From: an uncultured Nonlabens sp.
GTDB lineage: Bacteria; Bacteroidota; Bacteroidia; Flavobacteriales; Flavobacteriaceae
Length of the DNA stretch: 64,000 bases
Reading direction: 5' to 3'
NCBI GenBank assembly: GCA_947491755.1
Contig: CANLKV010000002.1
Span: forward strand, 124,001-188,000
The notes beneath the pieces are model-generated. The model had not been told where the DNA came from. It did no database searches and worked only from the letters and a program-made list of their open reading frames with translations. The position numbers and the translations under genes were made by a program. Positions within the stretch are counted from its first letter, which is position 1; every line of letters starts with the position of its first letter. Positions 42,947-52,109 of the stretch are shown in pieces.

Positions 42947-43753
42947 ATGAAAAAAGTAGTTCTCGTCACCGGTGGTTCATCTGGGATAGGAAAGTCTATT
43001 GCTATTTATTTAAAAGAGGCGGGCTATCAGGTTTATGGTACCAGTAGAAATCCTGATCGATACCCAGAAAGCCCTATTGCACTTATCTCGATGGATGTTC
43101 AAGACAGCGCCTCTATCAAAAATGCCATAACCCACATTACAAATAAAGAAGGTAGAATAGATGTCCTTATAAACAATGCTGGTGTAGGGATCACAGGCCC
43201 TATGGAAGAAACGCCCATAGAAGAGGTTAAAAATGCAATGGATACTAATTTTTATGGGCCATTGCGTGTATTGCAGGCTGTACTTCCAGGTATGCGAGCT
43301 CGCGGCACTGGTAGAGTCATCAATATAACAAGTATTGCAGGATATATGGGCCTTCCATATCGAGGTATTTATAGCGCTAGTAAGGGGGCTCTAGAAATTG
43401 CTACGGAAGCTTATCGCATGGAGTGTGCTCATTTAAACATCCATTTTAGCAACGTTGCTCCTGGTGATTTTGCAACTAATATTGCGGCTGGACGTTATCA
43501 TGCTCCCATTAGAAAAGATAGTGATTATGCTGCTGGTTATTCAAAAACGCTACAGCTGATAGACGAGCATGTTGATCATGGTAGTGACCCGATAGAGGTG
43601 GCTCATAAAATTAAAGAAATCATAGAAGCTAAAGAACCTGGAATTCATTACAAGGTGGGAAGCTTCATGCAAAAGTTTTCTATCTTGTTGAAAAAGATTC
43701 TTCCAGAAAAGACCTACGAGCGCATGTTGAAGAAACATTTTGGTCTTAGTTAA
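42947..43753 (+). CDS. SDR-family oxidoreductase
   Basis: A 268-residue short-chain dehydrogenase. It has the nucleotide-binding 'VTGGSSGIGKSIA', the 'NNAGVGITGP' motif, and the catalytic Ser and Tyr-x3-Lys in 'NITSIAGYMGLPYRGIYSASKGAL'. 'GTSRNPDRY' after the second strand suggests NADP(H). It is of the classical SDR type with a C-terminal tail ('KILPEKTYERMLKKHFGLS') typical of short-chain dehydrogenases acting on lipophilic substrates. The substrate is not predictable. It lies 48 bp after the 4.5S RNA. Confidence 0.93.
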   Translation: MKKVVLVTGGSSGIGKSIAIYLKEAGYQVYGTSRNPDRYPESPIALISMDVQDSASIKNAITHITNKEGRIDVLINNAGVGITGPMEETPIEEVKNAMDTNFYGPLRVLQAVLPGMRARGTGRVINITSIAGYMGLPYRGIYSASKGALEIATEAYRMECAHLNIHFSNVAPGDFATNIAAGRYHAPIRKDSDYAAGYSKTLQLIDEHVDHGSDPIEVAHKIKEIIEAKEPGIHYKVGSFMQKFSILLKKILPEKTYERMLKKHFGLS

Positions 43754-43769
43754 GCCTATTGAGGCTATG

Positions 43770-44642
43770 CTATTTTTTTAAAAAAGGTTGTTTCATTTGT
43801 CCCGCAAGATGTTGAGGAAAATCTTCATCACCATTAAATCCCAGTTCTAATTCTGGATTGTGATAAGGGACATATGCTGTGCCAAATAGGTAATCCCATA
43901 AACTAAGCGATAAGCCATAATTCATGCCGTAGGTTATACCATCAGGCATTTGTTTTGCATGATGCCACAAGTGCATTTTTGGATTGTTCAAGACATATCT
44001 AAATATACCGTAGTCCCAGTTTAAGTTTGCATGATTCAAATGTCCTATAAAAACACTGATCATATGGACAACAAAAAACTGCTCAATGCTGAAGCCTATC
44101 ATGGCAAGTGGAATGTATTGCAAGCTCTTATAGATGATTGTTTCCATAAAGTGAAACCTAAATTGTGCTGCAAATCCCATTTCTTTAACGCTATGATGCA
44201 CTTTATGAAACTCCCATAGCCATGGCACTCGATGCAGTAAGCGATGTATATTCCACTGGATAAAATCTGCGACTACAAACATTAATAACAATTGCGCCCA
44301 TGCAGGCCAGCTGCCTACTTCAAAAGCTATAATATTTTCAAGACCCACACTGTTCAAAAAATCATTGAATAGTTGTACTCCTATATTTGAAAGTGCATTG
44401 TAACCTACAAGAGAAAAGATAAAGAAATTGAAAAAAAGGTAAAATAAATCCAACCAGAAATCTTTTCTCAGAACTTTCTGGTTTTTACGCCATGGTAAGA
44501 TTATTTCTAGTGCAAATACCAGTAAGGATAAACCGATCAACCAATAAAAATAATTGTCCCATCCTGGCTGGCTTATCTCATTCCATAAGTAACTGGCATA
44601 GTCCGCAAAGGAATTGATAAATAAGTCAAAATAAGATTCCAT
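43770..44642 (-). CDS. sterol desaturase / fatty acid hydroxylase family membrane protein
   Basis: A 290-residue integral membrane di-iron enzyme. Histidine boxes are visible: 'HRLLH', 'EFHKVHH' and 'HLWHHAKQMPDG', with a further 'HLNHAN'. About five to six membrane helices surround them. Members hydroxylate or desaturate fatty acids, sterols or carotenoids; the actual substrate is unknown. The ATG at 44642 (MESYFDLFINSF) is preferred over a TTG seven codons upstream. It converges with the SDR gene (16-bp gap). Confidence 0.9.
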   Translation of the reverse strand: MESYFDLFINSFADYASYLWNEISQPGWDNYFYWLIGLSLLVFALEIILPWRKNQKVLRKDFWLDLFYLFFNFFIFSLVGYNALSNIGVQLFNDFLNSVGLENIIAFEVGSWPAWAQLLLMFVVADFIQWNIHRLLHRVPWLWEFHKVHHSVKEMGFAAQFRFHFMETIIYKSLQYIPLAMIGFSIEQFFVVHMISVFIGHLNHANLNWDYGIFRYVLNNPKMHLWHHAKQMPDGITYGMNYGLSLSLWDYLFGTAYVPYHNPELELGFNGDEDFPQHLAGQMKQPFLKK

Positions 44643-44745
44643 AGGAATTAAGTCGGTATTCAAACCTTGATTTTACAGTAGCTTGTGAAGCTTAAAGATT
44701 ATAAGTACAAATCTCTTTGTTATTTTTGACTCTCAATAAGTTTTT

Positions 44746-46410
44746 ATGAAAAAAATAGTAGCGGTACTATCCATCCTTCTCGTATCCATCTCTTGCAATA
44801 AGTTAGGTTCTCATGAGGGAACTGATCAAATGGATGTTGATGCTCCTTTTGACTGGGACGCAGCAAATGTATACTTTTTGCTTACTGATAGATTCCACAA
44901 TGGAGACCCTAGCAACGATGGACTTGTCGCTCGCGATCAATCTACTGGGAAATTACGCGGTTTTGAAGGAGGAGATTTTGCAGGAATAAGTCAAAAAATT
45001 AGAGAGGGTTACTTTACTGACTTAGGAGTTAATGCCATCTGGCTCACTCCTATATTTGAGCAGGTACACGGTGGGGTTGATGAAGGTACCGGATTCACTT
45101 ATGCCTATCACGGTTATTGGGCAAAGGACTGGACCGCTGTAGAGCCTAGTTATGGCACTCTAGAAGAATTTAAAGAATTAGTCCAACTCGCTCATAATAA
45201 AGATATACGCATTTTACTTGATGTTGTAATAAATCACACAGGACCAGTGACAGATCAAGATCCAAAATGGCCAGCATCTTGGGTGCGTACAGAACCTACT
45301 TGCACATATCAAGATCAAGAGACTGCGGTAAGTTGTACGCTTACCAATAATCTACCAGACATACGTACTGATAGCGATCAAGAGGTAGACCTGCCTGCCC
45401 ATCTAGTAGAGAAATGGAAAGAAGAGGGCCGCTATGAACAAGAGGTCGCAGAATTGGATGCGTTTTTTGAAAAGTCTGGTTTACCACGTACACCAGCAAA
45501 TTATGTAATAAAATGGGTGACAGACTATGCCAGAGAAACAGGTGTGGATGGTTACCGTGTAGACACCGTAAAACATGTAGAAGAAGACGTCTGGACTACT
45601 TTTATAGAACAGTCTAAAATTGCATATCAAGATTGGAAAACACAAAACCCTGATGCTGTGATGCATCAAGACGACTTCTTTATACTGGGAGAATTATATG
45701 GTTATTATGCAGAAGGTGGTCGTGGCTATTACTTTAACGATCAGGTAGTAGATTACTTTGACTCTGGTTTTGATTCGATGATAAATTTTGGGTTCAAGCA
45801 GCATGCACAATCTTCTTACAAAACCTTATTTGCTGGATACAGCATGATCCGGGACAGTTTGCAGGTAGAAGATAAAGATGATCCAGCTACCTTCATGAAC
45901 TATATAAGCTCCCATGACGATGGTCAACCTTTTGACCCGCAGCGACAGCGCCCTATAGAATCTGGAACAAAACTATTGTTGACACCAGGACAGTCCCAAC
46001 TCTATTATGGTGATGAGATTGCAAGACCACTTGAGATTGATGGTGCGGTGGGTGATGCAAACTTGCGGTCAATGATGGACTGGACTCAAATAGATACAAC
46101 CACACTAGAACACTGGCAGCGTTTAGGTAAATTCCGTAGGGATCATCCGGCAGTAGGAGCAGGCGATGCATTTGAATTAGATCACGATGGCCCAGGATAT
46201 GTCTCAGCGCGCTTTTATGATAAGAATGATATAAAAGACGATGTTGTTATAGGTGTTGATTTACCTGATGGACCTGTTACCATAAATGTTTCAAAAGTGT
46301 TCAAGAAACAGCAACATTTGTTTAATTATTATACAGGAGAGCAAGTAGATATCATCAAAGGTACGGTAACTACCACCGCCTCAAATGGCGTGATCTTGCT
46401 TGCACCATAG
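44746..46410 (+). CDS. alpha-amylase family (GH13) lipoprotein
   Basis: A 554-residue lipoprotein (lipobox SISC, Cys17). The GH13 regions are visible: 'DVVINH' (region I), 'GVDGYRVDTVKHV' (region II, nucleophile Asp), 'FFILGELYG' (region III, acid/base Glu) and 'NYISSHDDGQPF' (region IV). 'AANVYFLLTDRFHNGDPSNDG' opens the barrel. It should hydrolyse alpha-1,4-glucans at the cell surface or in the periplasm. It stands alone, with no SusC/SusD pair or regulator nearby, so it is not part of a visible polysaccharide-utilisation locus. A TATTTTTG box lies at 44721-44728. Confidence 0.95.
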   Translation: MKKIVAVLSILLVSISCNKLGSHEGTDQMDVDAPFDWDAANVYFLLTDRFHNGDPSNDGLVARDQSTGKLRGFEGGDFAGISQKIREGYFTDLGVNAIWLTPIFEQVHGGVDEGTGFTYAYHGYWAKDWTAVEPSYGTLEEFKELVQLAHNKDIRILLDVVINHTGPVTDQDPKWPASWVRTEPTCTYQDQETAVSCTLTNNLPDIRTDSDQEVDLPAHLVEKWKEEGRYEQEVAELDAFFEKSGLPRTPANYVIKWVTDYARETGVDGYRVDTVKHVEEDVWTTFIEQSKIAYQDWKTQNPDAVMHQDDFFILGELYGYYAEGGRGYYFNDQVVDYFDSGFDSMINFGFKQHAQSSYKTLFAGYSMIRDSLQVEDKDDPATFMNYISSHDDGQPFDPQRQRPIESGTKLLLTPGQSQLYYGDEIARPLEIDGAVGDANLRSMMDWTQIDTTTLEHWQRLGKFRRDHPAVGAGDAFELDHDGPGYVSARFYDKNDIKDDVVIGVDLPDGPVTINVSKVFKKQQHLFNYYTGEQVDIIKGTVTTTASNGVILLAP

Positions 46411-46706
46411 ATATTGCACAATTAAGTGGCAACTGCATTTTAAATTATAGAGCAATATTCAGACAATGTATTGGGCAGTGCTGGATAAGGATAAAATGGT
46501 TGATGGTTACGCTTTCGCGAAAGCGAACTCATTAACAATCCTACTGCAATAAATCGAAAAGCTTTTTTAAGGCAGAATATCGAGCCTACTTTAATTCACA
46601 ACGCTTGCAACGCTTCGTTTAACAGAATTTAGCACAACAAGATAAATTTTGGAATTTCCTTGGCTATGCTCCTATGGAAGCTTCTCTATCTTTAAAATAA
46701 AAAGAT
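46411..46706. other. intergenic region with palindrome copy 7
   Basis: A gap of 296 bp before the GSP26-like gene. It contains an exact palindrome copy at 46510-46525. No ORF or RNA gene is seen. ATAAATTTTGG near 46650 resembles a -7 box with one extra base. Confidence 0.6.
46510..46525. repeat. dispersed 16-bp palindrome, copy 7
   Basis: Exact copy, intergenic, 182 bp upstream of the GSP26-like gene. Confidence 0.95.
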
Positions 46707-47210
46707 ATGAGCACAAAGAATTTTACGCAAGATGAGGCGCAGAAGAAATACAAAGAACTAGCCGAAAATATTGAGTATGCCATGATGGTTACCCATCTGG
46801 ATCAAACCCCACTACACGCCATTCCCATGCAGGCAAAGCGAGTGGACGACAATGGAACTACATATTTTTTAAGTAATGCTACGAGCGAGCACAATGCAAA
46901 TATTGAAACTGATGCGCGTTGTCAATTGCTTTTTTCAGAAAAGCACAGTATGGAATTTTTAAGCGTATATGGCAAGGCGATGATCACTAGAGATAAAGCG
47001 CTAATACATGATCTATATGAAAGCATAGATGACAACTGGTTTGAAGGCAAGGATGATCCCGCAATTACTGTGATAAGTTTTCATCCAGAATCTGGTCAAT
47101 ACTGGGATTCTCAGTCTAATGCATTAGTAAGTTTGTTCAAGTTAGGTTATGGAGCGATTACTGGAGAAAAAATGGATGTGGGCCAGTCAGGTAGTCTTAA
47201 TAATCTTTAA
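46707..47210 (+). CDS. pyridoxamine 5'-phosphate oxidase-like protein (general stress protein 26 type)
   Basis: A 167-residue split-barrel protein: 'LAENIEYAMMVTHLDQTPLHAIPMQAKRVDDNGTTYFLS', 'SEHNANIETDARCQLLFSE', 'FLSVYGKAMITRDK', then 'YWDSQSNALVSLFKLGYGAITGE'. This matches the GSP26/FMN-binding group rather than true PdxH. It probably binds a flavin and acts in stress protection. It heads a three-gene operon with a hemerythrin and a DUF3140 gene. Confidence 0.85.
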   Translation: MSTKNFTQDEAQKKYKELAENIEYAMMVTHLDQTPLHAIPMQAKRVDDNGTTYFLSNATSEHNANIETDARCQLLFSEKHSMEFLSVYGKAMITRDKALIHDLYESIDDNWFEGKDDPAITVISFHPESGQYWDSQSNALVSLFKLGYGAITGEKMDVGQSGSLNNL

Positions 47211-47221
47211 TATAAGTAATC

Positions 47222-47656
47222 ATGAATATTTTTGAAGCACTAAGAGCAGATCATGAGATACAGCGCACTTTAATTGATAAACTAGTGAATACATCTGGCG
47301 ATAACGATCTGCGCAAAAATATGTTCAACAAATTAAAGCATGAACTAGAGATCCATGCAGACGCAGAGGAACGTCATTTCTACATCCCATTGATAGAAAA
47401 AGATCTGACTCAAGAAAAAGCAAGACATAGTATTGCAGAGCATCATGAGATGGACGAGTTAGTAGAAAAGCTAGAAAATACGGACATGAGTAGCCCGGCA
47501 TGGTTGACTTATATGAAACAACTGGCCCAAAAAGTTGAGCATCATCTAGACGAGGAAGAGCAAGAAGTTTTTCAACTAGCAGGAAAAGCTCTCAATGAGA
47601 AGGATAAGCAGCAATTAGCTACAACATATCAAGAAGAAATCGATAAAAGTAGATAG
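47222..47656 (+). CDS. hemerythrin HHE domain protein
   Basis: A 144-residue four-helix protein with ligands H at 'ADHEIQ', H/E at 'HELEIHADAEERHFYIPL', H at 'HSIAEHHEMDEL' and H/E at 'KVEHHLDEEEQEVF'. These fit a di-iron hemerythrin site for O2, NO or peroxide sensing, storage or iron handling. It is 11 bp after the GSP26-like gene and 2 bp before DUF3140. Confidence 0.9.
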   Translation: MNIFEALRADHEIQRTLIDKLVNTSGDNDLRKNMFNKLKHELEIHADAEERHFYIPLIEKDLTQEKARHSIAEHHEMDELVEKLENTDMSSPAWLTYMKQLAQKVEHHLDEEEQEVFQLAGKALNEKDKQQLATTYQEEIDKSR

Positions 47657-47658
47657 TA

Positions 47659-47997
47659 ATGGCAAATTATGACAAGGAAGAAATCTGGGATGAATTTCAA
47701 TCAAAGCAGAATATGACTGTGTCAGAACTAGAAATATGGCTAGCGACAGATACCTCTAGTAATGCAGGTAAAAAAATGGATAATGGTGAGACGGTAGGTC
47801 ATGCAAGTGGCAGGAGTATATTAAAAATAAAGAAGAAAGATAAAGCCGATTTTACCGAGGCTAACTGGGATAAAATTAATGAGGCTGTAGGTTATTATCA
47901 TCAAAACTTGCACGAGTCCCAAAAACCTAATAACGATGTTGAAAGCAGCGACTGGTATTATGCACTCAAAAACTGGGGGCATGACGCGTTAAAATAA
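47659..47997 (+). CDS. DUF3140 domain protein
   Basis: A 112-residue protein of the DUF3140 family: 'EFQSKQNMTVSELEIWLATDTS', 'GETVGHASGRSILKIKKKDKADFTEANW', 'VGYYHQNL' and the C-terminal 'WYYALKNWGHDALK'. Its role is unknown. Family members often appear near stress genes, and here it closes the flavin/hemerythrin operon. Confidence 0.8.
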   Translation: MANYDKEEIWDEFQSKQNMTVSELEIWLATDTSSNAGKKMDNGETVGHASGRSILKIKKKDKADFTEANWDKINEAVGYYHQNLHESQKPNNDVESSDWYYALKNWGHDALK

Positions 47998-48056
47998 AAC
48001 GTGCCAGATATGAACGGCTGTAAATCACTTCATGCAACCCATATATCTATCACAGT

Positions 48057-49625
48057 TTAACTGCTACAACTTAATTGAGACACGCCTGGCTTGTCTCTTG
48101 CCCAGTCTGGTCTTTTTGCATACCAGTGATCCATTACTTTACGATCTGTGTAGGGATCTTGTATCATGTCAAATATTTCTTGTAATAATGAATAATCGCC
48201 TAATTCTGCTTTTTCAATCACCATTTGAGCCATATAATTTCGCAAGACATATTTGGGATTGTTTTTACTCATGATTTCAATTCGTTCCACGGCAACATCT
48301 TTTTGGTTTTTCAATCGATTTATATAGGTAGATAACCAGTCAATCCATTGCGTTTTGACAGTCTTACTCATAGCATCATGATCATAAAAAGCTTTACTAA
48401 TCGTTGTGTATCCTTGATCTACTGGGGTAGAGTGATTTACATTGATTAATTCTCTATAAAAAATAGTCATATCTGTTTCATGAGCTTCCAGTAATGTTAG
48501 GATCTGATTTATTATAGATTCATCTCTTTCATGCTTTTGAATCAATCCCAGTTTATTTGACATCATTTTTATATGAGAAGTGCCGTAATCTTCTTTATAC
48601 TGATCGAGAACACCCTCTAAGGCTTTGCTATCGTCCACGAGCTCAAACAGCGCATTTGCTAGTTGCCATAAATTCCATAGTCCTATTTCTGGTTGAGCGC
48701 CATATCGGTAGCGCTTGTGTTGATTATCTGTAGTATTAGGTGTCCATCCAGTATCATAATTATCCAACCATCCATACGGGCCGTAATCAATGGTATCGCC
48801 TATTATTGATAGGTTATCCGTGTTCATTACCCCATGAACAAATCCTACTCGTTGCCAGTTCATTATCATTTCTAAAGTTCTGGTGGCAACGGCCTTGAAA
48901 AAACTCAAATATTTATCTGTTGAGTTTTTATCAATCCCTTTGAAGTGATTCGTTATGGTATAGTCTGTAAGTTCTTTAAGTAAATCAATCTCACCATTTG
49001 CTGCATGAATTTGAAAATTACCAAATCTTATAAAAGACTGAGCAACACGACAAACAACTGCACCTTTTTCATAAGCAGCATTGCCATTATAAAACATGTC
49101 TCTATAAACAGACTCGCCAGTTAAAGCAAGAGATAATGAGCGTGTAGTGGGAATACCTAGATAATACATAGCTTCACTACACAAATGTTCTCTTATACTA
49201 GAACGCAATACTGCATAACCATCGCCCTTGCGAGAGTAGGGTGTAGGTCCTGCACCTTTTAACTGTAATTGCCAGGTATGATTTGCAGAAGAACGTTCCC
49301 CAATATTAATAGCACGACCATCGCCCAACTGGCCTGCCCAATGACCAAATTGATGCCCTCCATAATTCATCGCAAAAGACTCTATGCCGCTTTCAGATTT
49401 CCCCACAAGCAATTTTTTAAATTCAATAGATGCAATCTCTTTAGAGGTGAAACCTATTTCTTTTGCAAGGCGATCGTTGAGATGAATAATAGTTGGATTA
49501 TCAAATTTTTTAGTTGATACATAACTGTAGTGAGCGTCATTTACCAGTCTAGGAACATTTGACCTCAAAACATCAGCGCGTAGGTATTTTATTTGTTTTG
49601 AGGGTTTTATAAGAATATTGCTCAT
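48057..49625 (-). CDS. selO: protein adenylyltransferase SelO (YdiU)
   Basis: A 522-residue pseudokinase-fold AMPylator. Recognisable parts are 'MNYGGHQFGHWAGQLGDGRAINIGE', 'LQLKGAGPTPYSRKGDGYAVLRSSIREHLCSEAM', 'GFVHGVMNTDNLSIIGDTIDYGPYGWLD' (inverted catalytic loop and metal-binding Asn/Asp) and the C-terminal 'SQLSCSS', where eukaryotic SelO has selenocysteine. In E. coli it AMPylates redox proteins under oxidative stress. It lies next to the stress-type operon but on the opposite strand. Confidence 0.96.
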   Translation of the reverse strand: MSNILIKPSKQIKYLRADVLRSNVPRLVNDAHYSYVSTKKFDNPTIIHLNDRLAKEIGFTSKEIASIEFKKLLVGKSESGIESFAMNYGGHQFGHWAGQLGDGRAINIGERSSANHTWQLQLKGAGPTPYSRKGDGYAVLRSSIREHLCSEAMYYLGIPTTRSLSLALTGESVYRDMFYNGNAAYEKGAVVCRVAQSFIRFGNFQIHAANGEIDLLKELTDYTITNHFKGIDKNSTDKYLSFFKAVATRTLEMIMNWQRVGFVHGVMNTDNLSIIGDTIDYGPYGWLDNYDTGWTPNTTDNQHKRYRYGAQPEIGLWNLWQLANALFELVDDSKALEGVLDQYKEDYGTSHIKMMSNKLGLIQKHERDESIINQILTLLEAHETDMTIFYRELINVNHSTPVDQGYTTISKAFYDHDAMSKTVKTQWIDWLSTYINRLKNQKDVAVERIEIMSKNNPKYVLRNYMAQMVIEKAELGDYSLLQEIFDMIQDPYTDRKVMDHWYAKRPDWARDKPGVSQLSCSS

Positions 49626-49698
49626 AGATAGATGGATGGATTAAACGATAAAACTGTTAAAAAATTTACTATAAATTCACAATTGTTAATCATTATTT

Positions 49699-49706
49699 TA
49701 TATTTG
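49699..49706 (+). promoter_or_regulatory. possible promoter -7 box for the 49784 gene
   Basis: TATATTTG matches TAnnTTTG, 77 bp before the ATG. The nearest TTG is only 13 nt upstream. Confidence 0.35.
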
Positions 49707-49783
49707 AGCATTAAATCGAGCTGTTAAACCCTTTAACGTCAATTTGTAGTTTTATGGTTTAAGTGCATTACAATATTTAGCAT

Positions 49784-50209
49784 ATGAGGACCATAAATTC
49801 AAATTTAAACGTAAAGACAGTGGTCCAGACCTCATGTGCAGAAATATTTTTTATAGACAATATAGTCATTGTTGAGATCAAACGTCATTCTATTATCGGT
49901 CAACGTGAGATATTACCTATTCTCGACGCAATTATACTAGAGGTAGGCGATTTAAGTGCGGTTCATTATATATCTAATCGTGTGGACATTTATTCTCTTA
50001 AACCTATTGAATTAATACCACTCAAAGCTAAGATTGATAAATTCAAAAGTTATTCTGCCATTACCTACGAACATTCGGCAAATACAAACCTGGTTTTTGA
50101 ACGTATGTTTTTAAAAAAACCGATGATTCGTTATTCAAGCCTTATGGATGCTGTAGAGGCTATTCGTTTTATGGATGAGACCGGTAAGCAAAATTTTTCG
50201 GTAGCGTAA
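49784..50209 (+). CDS. conserved hypothetical protein, possibly STAS/SpoIIAA-like
   Basis: A 141-residue soluble protein without signal peptide. The strand-helix pattern ('CAEIFFIDNIVIVEIKRHSIIGQREILPILDAIILEV', 'AVHYISNRVDIYSLKPIELIPLKAKIDKFKSYSAITY', 'RYSSLMDAVEAIRFMDE') is like the small alpha/beta domains seen in flavobacteria after 'STAS/SEC14'-type annotation. No motif is diagnostic. It is transcribed alone, upstream of the BrkB-like gene by 89 bp. Confidence 0.55.
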   Translation: MRTINSNLNVKTVVQTSCAEIFFIDNIVIVEIKRHSIIGQREILPILDAIILEVGDLSAVHYISNRVDIYSLKPIELIPLKAKIDKFKSYSAITYEHSANTNLVFERMFLKKPMIRYSSLMDAVEAIRFMDETGKQNFSVA

Positions 50210-50298
50210 CCTTTACATTGTTGCCTTTTGGCATGAAATACAGTTAACTTTTTGAAAATTGTGGAGCTATTAAAGAAAGTTTTATTTCTTTAGGATTC

Positions 50299-51237
50299 AT
50301 GAATCAATCACGAGTACCATCTACCTCTTTTAAGATCACTCACTTGCCTCAATTATTCTGGGACAGCGTAGTTGCCTGGAATAAAGATGATGTATGGCAG
50401 TTAAGTGCGAGTATTGCTTACTATGCAATTCTATCTTTACCTGGCTTACTTATAATTATTTTACAAATAGTAGGATTGATCTGGGATCAAGATATTGCAA
50501 CGGGTAGACTTACAAGTGATCTTGCAGATCTTATAGGGTGGAATGCTGCTGAGGATGTCAACGAGATTTTAAAAAACGCAGAAACAGATAATGGGCTTAT
50601 CGCCTCGATTGTTGGTATAGGAACGTTAATTTTTGGAGCTACAGGTTTATTTTATCAACTACAAGTATCACTAAACAAAATATGGCGACTTAAGATCAAC
50701 CCAAAAACACCCTGGTGGAAAATCTTGACTGATCGTGCTAAAAGCTTTGGTTTTATTCTAGTAGTGGGCTTTCTCATTTTAATTAGCTTCATTCTATCGG
50801 CTGTCATTGCTATTCTACAAGACCTAATACAAGAAAATTTGCCAGAGTATTTAATTTACAGTGTTTATGCGCTCAATTTCATTTTGGCTTTGGGTGTAAT
50901 ATCTGTCCTTTTTGCCTTGATGTTTCGTTATCTACCAGATGCTAATGTTAGCTGGAAAATGATCTGGCCTGGCGCTTTAGTAACAGGAATACTTTTTGAA
51001 GCAGGTAAGTTTTTACTAGAGCTTTACTTTACAAGTTCTTCACCTGCTAGCGCTTATGGTGCAGCAGGTATTATTGTATTGCTTTTGCTATGGGTATCTT
51101 ACAGTGCATTAATTTTATTTTATGGAGCAGAGTTTGTAAAGATTTATTCGCAACGATATGGTCAGGGTATTTTTCCTAATAGCAAGGCAGTTAAATACAA
51201 GGAACAGGTAGTGTCGCTTGATCAAGACGCGATATAA
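50299..51237 (+). CDS. YihY/BrkB family membrane protein
   Basis: A 312-residue protein with six predicted membrane helices. Family segments are 'LSASIAYYAILSLPGLLIIIL', 'GATGLFYQLQVSLNKIW', 'FRYLPDANVSWKMIWPGALVTGILFEAGKFLLELYF' and 'SAYGAAGIIVLLLLWVSYSALILFYGAEFVKIY'. It was once called ribonuclease BN by mistake; the real role is unknown, possibly envelope transport. It is monocistronic or paired with the following gene (98-bp gap). Confidence 0.92.
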   Translation: MNQSRVPSTSFKITHLPQLFWDSVVAWNKDDVWQLSASIAYYAILSLPGLLIIILQIVGLIWDQDIATGRLTSDLADLIGWNAAEDVNEILKNAETDNGLIASIVGIGTLIFGATGLFYQLQVSLNKIWRLKINPKTPWWKILTDRAKSFGFILVVGFLILISFILSAVIAILQDLIQENLPEYLIYSVYALNFILALGVISVLFALMFRYLPDANVSWKMIWPGALVTGILFEAGKFLLELYFTSSSPASAYGAAGIIVLLLLWVSYSALILFYGAEFVKIYSQRYGQGIFPNSKAVKYKEQVVSLDQDAI

Positions 51238-51335
51238 ATTTTAGTAAGGACTGATTTATTATACGGTTATTCAATCCCTATTTCTTGAGACAACAAGTAA
51301 AATATAGATAGCTTTGTTTTATAATTTGTAACCTT

Positions 51336-52109
51336 ATGATTGCCGCTATCTCTCTTTTTTTGATCATAACTTTATCCGCTTTAATTACAAAGATTGCAGC
51401 AATAGCTCTCATACACACAGGCCTTTCTACAGAGAGTGCAAAATTTCAAGCTAGGTCAGCTTATACGGGTGCGGGTTTAAGCACAAATGAGACCGAACTT
51501 GTGATGAATCATCCGGTACGACGTAAAATTATCTATAATTTAATGCTCATAGGTAATGCGGGTATAGTTACAGTAATGTCTTCGTTAATTTTAACCTTTG
51601 TCCTTCCAGAAACCACTGCGTCTAGACTATATGGATTGCTCATTGTTGTTGTAGGTCTTACAGCGCTATGGCTGGCAATACGCAGTAAATGGGTAGATCG
51701 TGGTCTATCCAGAGTTATTAGCGCTATGCTGCGCCGTTATACAGATCTAGATGTACAAGATTTTGCCGCAGTATTGCATCTTAAAGATGATTATAAAATA
51801 AGTGAAGCTAGGGTAGATCAGGACGGCTGGATGTGCAATCGCACCTTGCAAGAACTTAATTTAAGAGAGGAAGGGATAACTATATTAGGAGTATATAGAA
51901 AAGGAGATATGTATTATGGATCTCCTTCTGGGCCATTCAAACTACTGCCCAACGATATAGTTACAATTTATGGTAAAGCAGATGGCATTAAAAGTTTATA
52001 CAATCGCAAAAAAGACTTCTATGCCCATTTAGAGCATGAACGATTTGTAGCCCGTGAAGAGTATAAGAGAAACAGCGAGATTATAAAGTCAGCACAGGAG
52101 GAAGAGTAA
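51336..52109 (+). CDS. membrane protein with C-terminal RCK_C (TrkA-C) domain
   Basis: A 257-residue protein with a membrane segment at the N-terminus and two more at about 70-115. Between them is the conserved 'SAKFQARSAYTGAGLSTNETELVMNHPVRRKI'. The C-terminal half carries an RCK_C fold ('RTLQELNLREEGITILGVYRKGDMYYGSPSGPFKLLPNDIVTIYGKADG'), which binds ligands such as ions or nucleotides in K+ channels and transporters. There is no channel filter, so it may be a regulator or sensor. The tail is charged. Confidence 0.8.
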   Translation: MIAAISLFLIITLSALITKIAAIALIHTGLSTESAKFQARSAYTGAGLSTNETELVMNHPVRRKIIYNLMLIGNAGIVTVMSSLILTFVLPETTASRLYGLLIVVVGLTALWLAIRSKWVDRGLSRVISAMLRRYTDLDVQDFAAVLHLKDDYKISEARVDQDGWMCNRTLQELNLREEGITILGVYRKGDMYYGSPSGPFKLLPNDIVTIYGKADGIKSLYNRKKDFYAHLEHERFVAREEYKRNSEIIKSAQEEE

